Assembly: GCA_963542625.1 (NCBI GenBank)
Contig: CAUTXO010000051.1
Span: 1-11,517, forward strand
DNA: 11,517 nucleotides
Source of the DNA: CAUTXO01 sp963542625
Lineage (GTDB): Bacteria > Campylobacterota > Campylobacteria > Campylobacterales > SZUA-545
Direction of reading: 5' to 3'
Positions 7,183 to 11,517 of this stretch are shown here, one piece after another (within the stretch, counting starts at the first letter, position 1; each line of letters opens with the position of its first letter). The position numbers were made by a program, and so were the translations under genes. The notes under the pieces are model-generated. The model searched no databases, had not been told where the DNA came from, and was given only the letters and a program-made list of their open reading frames with translations.

Positions 7183-7314
7183 TAAAAAGGAGTTGTTTGA
7201 ATTAGGGTGAAAGAATTATGGCGAATAGGAGTTAATCGCTAGTTAATACTGTGAGCTTTTTGTGCTGCGCTTGAGCCATAAAAATGCCGCAGCTACAGAT
7301 CTTGCGCGCTGCTG
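7152..7314 (-). ncRNA. Candidate small RNA with CU-rich anti-Shine-Dalgarno motifs
   Basis: A minus-strand TATGAT preceded by TTTTGCT (box at 7326-7321) could drive a transcript starting near 7314 that ends at the strong terminator at 7182-7152, about 160 nt. The interval has no credible coding frame (the best is 15 codons). It contains GCAGC/GCTGC able to form a 5' hairpin, a direct repeat ATTAACT twice separated by AGCG, and two single-stranded-looking ACTCCT motifs (around 7232-7227 and 7193-7187) complementary to AGGAG ribosome binding sites. Regulatory RNAs of epsilonproteobacteria, such as H. pylori RepG, use C/U-rich stretches in this way. Terminator and motifs are seen; the promoter and the RNA itself are inference. 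Alternatively this is just the 3' untranslated end of a longer transcript. Confidence 0.4.
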
Positions 7315-7320
7315 CAAATA

Positions 7321-7326
7321 ATCATA
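7321..7326 (-). promoter_or_regulatory. Possible -10 box for the small RNA candidate
   Basis: The minus strand reads TTTTGCTTATGATTATTTG here. TATGAT matches the -10 consensus at five of six positions and is preceded by a T-run and a TG, features of Campylobacter sigma-70 promoters, although the TG is one base further away than in the strict extended -10. It lies just after the stop codon of the small frame at 7345-7512. Confidence 0.35.
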
Positions 7327-7344
7327 AGCAAAAGAACTTACACC

Positions 7345-7512
7345 TTACGCGTTCGTCTTTGGCTTTGCGACTTGTTCTGTTAAAAATTTTGATAATTCTG
7401 TGCTGTGTGTGTTCGCTACTTCAAACAAGGCAAGCCTGTTATGCGCATAAGCAAAACAAATAATTCCACCTGATAAAGCTAGCCTTAAAATATTCAAGAT
7501 GTCGCAGTGCAT
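7345..7512 (-). CDS. Small hypothetical protein, possible single-pass membrane protein
   Basis: A 55-codon frame starts with ATG at 7512 and ends with TAA at 7345. I do not recognise the protein. Residues about 5-23 (ILNILRLALSGGIICFAYA) form a hydrophobic stretch with one Arg, long enough for a membrane segment; the rest is polar, with a Ser/Thr/Glu-rich middle and a basic PKTNA end. The composition is more protein-like than that of other frames in this gap. A purine-rich AAAAAAGA lies about 7 bases before the ATG, a weak ribosome binding site. The strand agrees with the pseudouridine synthase upstream and with the strong terminator downstream. It could be a real small protein, the remnant of a larger gene, or chance. 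Confidence 0.4.
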   Translation of the reverse strand: MHCDILNILRLALSGGIICFAYAHNRLALFEVANTHSTELSKFLTEQVAKPKTNA

Positions 7513-7671
7513 TTTTGATCTTTTTTACGCAGCTATTGCAAGCAATAAAGAAAACGTCTTGCTCGGGGTTTAAAGCCCCTAGATCTTAAAAAACTTATGG
7601 CGTTTCTGAAAGCGCGTTAGATCTTTGCATTTTGTGTCTTTAGGGCAAGAGCCACCGCCCCGCTCCTACAA
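7513..7671. other. Short spacer downstream of the pseudouridine synthase gene
   Basis: A 4-bp GC stem GGGG/CCCC around TTTAAAG (7566-7580) is present but has no T-run on either side. A 12-codon minus-strand frame (7655-7617) begins with GTG 7 bases after AGGAG, but nothing else supports it. Two AGATCT palindromes (7581, 7619) lie here. Confidence 0.35.
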
Positions 7672-8385
7672 TTACGAAAAATTCTCATCGCATTCGTAGG
7701 TTTTTCCAAAGAGCACGATTTTTTTAGAATGCAAGAATATCCGCCGCTCATCGCGCCCGCCGTAGAGCGCGTCGCCTAAGATCGGGTGCGAAATGCTAGC
7801 TAGATGCACGCGGATCTGGTGCGTCCTACCCGTTTTTATCACTACCTTCACAAGCGTGTTTTTGCCGCGGATCTCAAGCGGCGTAACGTGGCTAAGCGCT
7901 GCCTGACCGCGCACGGCGTCAATGCGAGCAATCGCGCGGCTACCTTTACGCACGAAAATCGGCGCGTCAATCGTTTGCTCGTCGCTAATAATCCCGCAAG
8001 CAATCGCGCGGTATTCCTTATAAACCCTGCCTGCTTTGAATTCGCCAAGCACTTTCTCCCTAAATTCTGGCGACTTTGCCAGTAAAATGACGCCGCTTGT
8101 GGTTTTGTCAAGCCTATGAATGAGCCGCGCGCCAAATTTTTTCTCAAGCGCGCAGGAGTCAAGAGCGGCGGGCTTATTCACAGCGAGTAGATCCGCGTCC
8201 TCATAAAGCAACCTAAGATCTTCACGCCTTTGGATCTTAAAAAGCGTCTTGGCATCCACCAAACCGCGCGCGATGGCAAGCTTTTTGCCGCTTGCAAACA
8301 CCAAACCGTCATCGATGAGCTTTTTTGCCTGCGCGTTTGAGACGCCCTCTTGCGCCGCTAGCAATTTATACGCCTTTTCTTGCAT
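7672..8385 (-). CDS. RluA-family RNA pseudouridine synthase
   Basis: The 237-residue enzyme isomerises specific uridines in rRNA or tRNA to pseudouridine. Seen: an N-terminal S4-like RNA-binding region (about 1-50, LLAAQEGVSNAQAKKLIDDG), YEDADLLAVNKPAA (61-74), the RluA-family catalytic motif RLIHRLDKTTSG (87-98) with the nucleophilic Asp93, and the conserved RTHQIRVHL (187-195) followed by HPILGDALYGG. The target nucleotide cannot be read from the sequence; epsilonproteobacteria carry several paralogues. The ATG at 8385 has AAGGA 5 bases upstream and lies inside the last codons of the transporter gene, a 20-bp overlap that points to one transcript and coupled translation. At 237 residues it is shorter than E. 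coli RluD or RluC (about 320), as is common in this group. The strong terminator at 7182-7152 is the first clear stop downstream. Confidence 0.92.
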   Translation of the reverse strand: MQEKAYKLLAAQEGVSNAQAKKLIDDGLVFASGKKLAIARGLVDAKTLFKIQRREDLRLLYEDADLLAVNKPAALDSCALEKKFGARLIHRLDKTTSGVILLAKSPEFREKVLGEFKAGRVYKEYRAIACGIISDEQTIDAPIFVRKGSRAIARIDAVRGQAALSHVTPLEIRGKNTLVKVVIKTGRTHQIRVHLASISHPILGDALYGGRDERRIFLHSKKIVLFGKTYECDENFS

Positions 8386-9508
8386 ACCGTTCCTTGATGA
8401 AAAATAGGCTGTAAAAGATCACTAAGACGGCGACAAAGCCCGCAATCATCAGATCCCAGCCGTAAAATTGGTAAAAATAACTAGGCAAAATCGACCCAAG
8501 CGTGCCGCCGATGTAATAAAACGTAAGATACATACCGCTTGCAAGCGCCTTTTTCTCGCGATAGACGCTGTTGGCAAACGCCGAAGCTATCGAATGCACG
8601 GCGAACATTCCCACGCAAGCTACGAACATCAGCGCAAAAAGCAAGAGCTCATCGCTGCTAGAAAATAGCGCCACGGCTAGCGTGAAAACCGCGCCGCCGG
8701 CTAAGATGGCGTTTGCTTCTGTTTTGAAAAGGCGCACGATTTTTGGCGCAAGGAGCGAGACGACGATGCCAGATCCAAAGCCCATATAAAGCGCGCCTAT
8801 TCTAGCCTCACTGATGTTGCCAAATAGTTCTTTCATTCTAAAAGGCAAAACATTCAAAACGCCCGCAAAGACGAAAAACATAATAAACATAAGCGCGTAG
8901 ATCCAGCGAAGATCTTTGGTGGCTAGGATCTTGGCTACATCGGCAAGGCTACCTTTTGCAAGCTTTGCTTCGTAGGCAAAGGAGCTCCTTAGCACAAGAA
9001 GAGCCGCTACCAAAGCGCCCACACCCAAAGAAACAAACACCAGCCGCCAGCTAAATGCCGAGGCAATTAGCCCGCCAAAGATCCTGCCGCTAAGCCCGCC
9101 AAAAACCGTCCCCGCCACGTAAAGCGACATACTAAATTTGAGGTTTTCACTCCTTGCTAGGATACTCATCGCGGCGGTTAAAATAGCGGGCGCGCAAAGC
9201 CCCTGCACCAAACGCAGAGCCAAAAACGTGTGCGCGTCTTGGCTAAGGGCTAGCGCGATATTGGTAACAAACACCACCGCCAAAGAGACCGCGAGCATTT
9301 TTTTTGCGCTTGTGCCCTCCAAAATGTAGCCGTAAATGATAGGCGCGACCGCCATACAAAAGAGCACGACCGCCGTGAAATACGACGCGTGCACCATAGA
9401 AACGCCAAACTCCTGCGCCAAGAGCGGCTGCAAGGGCTGCGTGGCGTATATGAACGACTGTGTAACGACGAGCGTATAAACCACAAGGGGCGTTAGACTT
9501 TTTGCCAC
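8366..9508 (-). CDS. MFS transporter (drug/metabolite efflux type)
   Basis: A 380-residue integral inner-membrane protein of the major facilitator superfamily with about 12 hydrophobic helices, transporting a small solute with a proton gradient. Seen: first helix VVYTLVVTQSFIY, loop 2-3 GYILEGTSAKKML in the place of motif A, and RLVQGLCAPAI (99-109) with the helix-4 Arg of motif B. GGLSGRIFGGLIA in helix 5 resembles the antiporter motif C region, and a GTLGSILPSYFYQFYGW segment stands near the end. The overall pattern resembles YnfM-type exporters. The substrate is unknown. Translation begins at GTG 9508; AGGA lies about 8 bases upstream and no better ATG is near. The 3' end overlaps the pseudouridine synthase start by 20 bp. 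A possible 36-codon frame ends 9 bp upstream, and a TATAAT at 9645-9640 is a candidate promoter. Confidence 0.9.
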   Translation of the reverse strand: MAKSLTPLVVYTLVVTQSFIYATQPLQPLLAQEFGVSMVHASYFTAVVLFCMAVAPIIYGYILEGTSAKKMLAVSLAVVFVTNIALALSQDAHTFLALRLVQGLCAPAILTAAMSILARSENLKFSMSLYVAGTVFGGLSGRIFGGLIASAFSWRLVFVSLGVGALVAALLVLRSSFAYEAKLAKGSLADVAKILATKDLRWIYALMFIMFFVFAGVLNVLPFRMKELFGNISEARIGALYMGFGSGIVVSLLAPKIVRLFKTEANAILAGGAVFTLAVALFSSSDELLLFALMFVACVGMFAVHSIASAFANSVYREKKALASGMYLTFYYIGGTLGSILPSYFYQFYGWDLMIAGFVAVLVIFYSLFFIKERYARKGV

Positions 9509-9517
9509 CGTGCTATC

Positions 9518-9628
9518 CTAGTGTTCGTGCGCTTTGCGCGTGCCGCATGCCGTGCCCTGCGCGCCGCCTAAGATCCAAGCCACAAAACGCAAAAAAGATT
9601 TAATAAAAAATTCTAAGCTGTTTTTCAT
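9518..9628 (-). CDS. Possible 36-residue peptide upstream of the MFS gene
   Basis: ATG at 9628 opens a 36-codon frame ending with TAG at 9518, 9 bp before the transporter GTG, with the transporter's AGGA overlapping the stop. Residues 1-20 (MKNSLEFFIKSFLRFVAWIL) form a basic, amphipathic to hydrophobic helix; the remainder (GGAQGTACGTRKAHEH) is GC-rich. No Shine-Dalgarno site precedes the ATG, and the TATAAT at 9645-9640 would give a leader of only a few bases. I do not recognise it. It may be a translated leader or a small membrane peptide, or chance. Confidence 0.27.
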   Translation of the reverse strand: MKNSLEFFIKSFLRFVAWILGGAQGTACGTRKAHEH

Positions 9629-9639
9629 TTCAACCACGC

Positions 9640-9645
9640 ATTATA
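9640..9645 (-). promoter_or_regulatory. Candidate -10 box for the MFS / pseudouridine synthase operon
   Basis: The minus strand reads TTTAGTTTTATAATGCG. TATAAT is a perfect -10 hexamer preceded by a T-rich stretch, typical of Campylobacter sigma-70 promoters. It lies about 130 bp upstream of the transporter start, and no better match is closer. Confidence 0.45.
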
Positions 9646-9728
9646 AAACTAAACTGCAAAAGACGCGCTTACCTACGGTGCGAAAAACAAAAGTAGCGCA
9701 AGCTTACAATTTGATACAAAAATCAAAA

Positions 9729-9821
9729 ATGGGCGCTAATAAAACGGCAAGACCTAGATCTTACACTGTCAGCTATGTTTTAGCTGATACTTTTCTAGTT
9801 TTTGAAAGTGACTTAAAATGA
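9729..9821 (+). CDS. Possible small protein at the head of the accessory operon
   Basis: The ATG at 9729 opens 30 codons ending TGA at 9819-9821, which overlaps the next gene's ATG by four bases (ATGA), the classic arrangement for coupled translation. The frame is open much further upstream, to a TTG at 9534, with a GTG at 9678 as another option giving 46 residues with a basic N-terminus. The C-terminal part reads SYTVSYVLADTFLVFESDLK. None of the starts has a clear ribosome binding site. The 4-bp overlap is the main support. I do not recognise the protein. Confidence 0.33.
   Translation: MGANKTARPRSYTVSYVLADTFLVFESDLK
9769..9787 (+). repeat. 7-bp perfect hairpin followed by T-rich sequence
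   Basis: TCAGCTA (9769-9775) pairs with TAGCTGA (9781-9787) around TGTTT; a G-U and a T-A pair can extend it. On the plus strand it is followed by ACTTTTCTAGTTTTT. It lies 30 bp before the ATG at 9818, inside the small frame above. It could be a weak terminator or attenuator, a protein-binding site, or, if the island is a phage, a recombination or packaging hairpin. Which of these is not decidable here. Confidence 0.45.
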
Positions 9822-10183
9822 CGTTTCTTAGCAAATATCGCGTTGGCGATGTGTTCGTATCTGATAATGCTGCATACGAAATTCAAAAAGTTATCATATT
9901 GTTATCGCACAGCTCATACAGAGTGCTATATTATCTCGATGGGCTAGAGTATGTAACTCAAGAGTTTTTAGAGCAGTCAAACATCTATAATAATGCTGTA
10001 TCTGTTGATTTGTCTTTATATAAGATGTCTGCTGCTAAATTTGTAAGTCTTGAGTTCGCTGCTAATTCTTATCTTGATTATGCGCTTGACGCTAACAATT
10101 CATATATAGTTTTTGTTACTCATAATCAGGTAGGCATTGCTGTTGAATATCGAAGTTTAGAGTTTGTAGATGTCAATAGTTAG
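9818..10183 (+). CDS. Hypothetical protein, 121 residues, accessory operon
   Basis: I do not recognise this protein. It is acidic and has no signal peptide or membrane segment. The N-terminal part (YRVGDVFVSDNAAYEIQKVI, about 7-26, then SSYRVLYYLDGLEYVTQEFLEQ) looks like a small beta-barrel of the kind starting with a GDV turn. The C-terminal half, with NSYIVFVTHNQVGIAVEYRSLEF, also looks like beta-strands. The ATG overlaps the stop of the small frame upstream by four bases, and its 3' end overlaps the next gene by 14 bp, so the genes are probably cotranscribed. Base composition is clearly AT-richer than in the genes to the left, and serine is mostly TCT/TCA/AGT, signs of different origin. 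No strong ribosome binding site is seen; GAAAG lies about 11 bases upstream. Confidence 0.72.
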   Translation: MTFLSKYRVGDVFVSDNAAYEIQKVIILLSHSSYRVLYYLDGLEYVTQEFLEQSNIYNNAVSVDLSLYKMSAAKFVSLEFAANSYLDYALDANNSYIVFVTHNQVGIAVEYRSLEFVDVNS

Positions 10184-11471
10184 TAGTGATTTTCTAGAAA
10201 CTTCTGACGCGAAAGCGCAAGCACTTACAGCTCAAAAAGTAGTTTCTAACAAGTCTGCATTTGGCGTTCTCTCTAATTTTGTTAAAGAAAAATTCACTTT
10301 GGGAAAAATTGCTCGTAAGTTTATTCCTTACGCGGGGCAGTTTGAGCTTGTTGCTGATTTTATCACTCTTGGTCGTGAATTGTCTCATTCGTTTTCACTT
10401 ACTCGTGTGTTGCCGCGTTCGTCTTTGCCTACACAGATATCATTTTCGGGTTCTACTAATAGTTTTCAAGAAGATTTTGCTTCTTTTTCTAGAATGCTGA
10501 ATGAAAACTTCGCTGCTTCTCGCAATTCTCTTAATGAGCTTTCGTCTAATTTTCGTGATTTATTCAATGCTATGAATGAAAACAATGTCGCTTCTGCTGC
10601 TGGCGTTGCAAGTGTCTTAGATCGTTTAGTTTCTGCTCTTGAGCGTAGCACTGAAGCTTCTGCACTTATTGCGAAAAATCGGGCACAACAAGATTTGCTT
10701 AACGTTCAGATTGCAAATCGTCAAGTCAAAGCAAGCGAAAACGCTTTCTCATCTCTTGAGCGTAAGCTTGATAGCTTGATAGAAGCTGTAAAGCGTAATG
10801 AGACGCGCATTATTAATAATGTTCGCCCGCAAGCGCAGCCACAAGCGCAAGCTCAAAAACCTGAGCTAAAAGTCAATACTGCTGATATAGTGCAGTCTCT
10901 AAATAGAATTGCAGATCGCTCTAATATGCTTAGTGAATTGCAACGTATGAATACCAATTTAGCTAAGCTCAAAAATCAAGAGATTACAGTTAAAAGTGAT
11001 AATGCAGATGTCGTTCAAGCATTAGATAAGCTTAAGCAAAGTTTAGATATAAAAAGTCTCATAAAGAAAGTTGGTGGCATAGGTCTTGCGTTTGAAGCTT
11101 TGCTTGAGCTTTTGAAGCGCGATGGCTGTATCACAGAAGCTGCTCTAAAAGATCTCTTTGCGCCACAACGTGAGTTTTACGAAGCTCAGAACGAAGTAAA
11201 GAAAGAACTTCAAGAAAACACTAAGCTAGAGCACGAAATGCGTAAGTATGAAACAACTAAAAAAGACTTTAAAGACCTTGATGGCAATACTGTAGCAAGC
11301 AATAAGACGCCGCAAGAAGTAAAAAGCGATGAAGCTGCAGCGCAGCTTCGTTGGAAAACAGATCAATTAAACTTAGAACTAGATCCTGTTATGTTTGATG
11401 ACTTAGATTTAGCGTTGCCAGAGGCGCCAAGTCTTACAGAGCTTGCAGATAACTATTATAAGAGAGATTAA
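10170..11471 (+). CDS. Hypothetical coiled-coil protein, 433 residues, accessory operon
   Basis: I do not recognise a family. No signal peptide is present. Layout: an N-terminal region with a basic, partly hydrophobic stretch (KIARKFIPYAGQFELVADFI, 46-65), a long polar helical region with heptad-like Leu/Ile spacing (about 98-216), a linker of alternating Gln/Ala/Pro (PQAQPQAQAQ, 220-229), and a second helical region holding two related segments, TADIVQSLNRI (237-247) and NADVVQALDKL (278-288). After these come a hydrophobic helix VGGIGLAFEALLELL (301-315), a charged coiled-coil segment (about 336-370) and an acidic C-terminus. This is a fibrous, scaffold- or tape-measure-like or surface-assembly architecture. 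It starts 14 bp inside the gene before it and ends 3 bp before the next, so it is the middle of an operon. Low GC and TCT serines mark it as foreign to the core. Confidence 0.75.
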   Translation: MSIVSSDFLETSDAKAQALTAQKVVSNKSAFGVLSNFVKEKFTLGKIARKFIPYAGQFELVADFITLGRELSHSFSLTRVLPRSSLPTQISFSGSTNSFQEDFASFSRMLNENFAASRNSLNELSSNFRDLFNAMNENNVASAAGVASVLDRLVSALERSTEASALIAKNRAQQDLLNVQIANRQVKASENAFSSLERKLDSLIEAVKRNETRIINNVRPQAQPQAQAQKPELKVNTADIVQSLNRIADRSNMLSELQRMNTNLAKLKNQEITVKSDNADVVQALDKLKQSLDIKSLIKKVGGIGLAFEALLELLKRDGCITEAALKDLFAPQREFYEAQNEVKKELQENTKLEHEMRKYETTKKDFKDLDGNTVASNKTPQEVKSDEAAAQLRWKTDQLNLELDPVMFDDLDLALPEAPSLTELADNYYKRD

Positions 11472-11474
11472 CAA

Positions 11475-11517
11475 ATGAATAAAATTTTTAGTTTTTTATT
11501 GTTATTTTTATTTTTTA
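11475..11517 (+). CDS. Start of a protein with signal-like N-terminus (cut by window end)
   Basis: Only the first 14 codons are inside the window: Met-Asn-Lys, then IFSFLLLFLFF, a short basic end followed by an unbroken hydrophobic run, as in a signal peptide or membrane anchor. It begins 3 bp after the stop of the coiled-coil gene, with AGAGAG about 8 bases before the ATG, so it belongs to the same operon. A secreted or membrane protein in this place suggests that the element makes an envelope-located structure. Confidence 0.6.
   Translation, partial: MNKIFSFLLLFLFF

Noticed and set aside
7143..7260. Plus-strand promoter, 5' hairpin and AAGGAG site as the leader of a decayed gene
   Set aside because: The frames behind both AGGAG sites stop within about 5 codons and the hairpin pairs better on the minus strand, so the minus-strand reading is preferred, though decay cannot be excluded.
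7617..7655. 12-codon minus-strand frame with GTG start after AGGAG
   Set aside because: Too short to judge, no downstream gene for a leader role; the AGGAG may be chance.
1..11517. tRNA, rRNA or CRISPR array
   Set aside because: TTCGA-like words were checked for flanking T-arm stems and none paired; no regularly spaced identical repeats of 20-40 bp are present.
9818..11517. Firm assignment of the right end to a filamentous Zot-type prophage
   Set aside because: No Zot-like ATPase, major coat protein, replication protein or integrase is inside the window; the 433-residue protein lacks the signal peptide expected for a pIII-like adsorption protein.

Overview
The window looks like chromosomal DNA from an epsilonproteobacterium, most likely one of the higher-GC (mid-40s percent) oral or gut Campylobacter species. 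This is inferred from the gyrA sequence, a roughly 1000-residue NAD-glutamate dehydrogenase, a ThiS ending in FVGGG, and short AAGGA-type ribosome binding sites with AT-rich promoters that lack a clear -35 box. No species can be fixed from the sequence alone.

Layout. Positions 1-611 hold no gene I can support; they are GT/GCG-rich spacer with a loosely repeated GCTTTGG word. A short minus-strand thiS (612-812) follows, then a small spacer with overlapping inverted repeats and an intrinsic terminator. Next comes a large minus-strand NAD-glutamate dehydrogenase (966-4025), divergently transcribed from gyrA (4108-6600, plus) across an 82-bp shared promoter region. Positions 6601-7671 are a kilobase without a conventional gene but with several pieces of structure: a GC-rich CGCG-dense part, an 8-bp poly-C tract at a sharp composition change, an AT-rich part, a textbook minus-strand terminator with a candidate small RNA in front of it, and a 55-codon minus-strand reading frame. 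A minus-strand pair follows, in transcription order an MFS transporter (8366-9508) and an RluA-family pseudouridine synthase (7672-8385), overlapping by 20 bp. A possible 36-residue peptide lies just upstream of the transporter.

From about 9700 to the end the DNA changes character. The reading frames are tightly packed on the plus strand (4-bp overlap, 14-bp overlap, 3-bp gap), AT-richer, and use TCT/AGT for serine where the core genes use AGC. They encode proteins I do not recognise: a 121-residue acidic protein, a 433-residue coiled-coil protein with a Gln/Ala/Pro linker, and the start of a protein with a hydrophobic signal-like N-terminus, cut by the window edge. This is probably the left end of a mobile or prophage-like element. 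A filamentous (Inovirus-like) prophage is one possibility, but no diagnostic gene is visible here.

The core genes are housekeeping: sulfur transfer for thiamin thiazole (ThiS), glutamate catabolism (GDH), DNA supercoiling (GyrA), RNA modification (RluA family) and solute export (MFS). They do not form one pathway. The best candidates for something undescribed are the small RNA candidate at 7152-7314, the unknown operon at 9818-11517, and the strong excess of the palindrome AGATCT (30 copies counted by eye) across the window.
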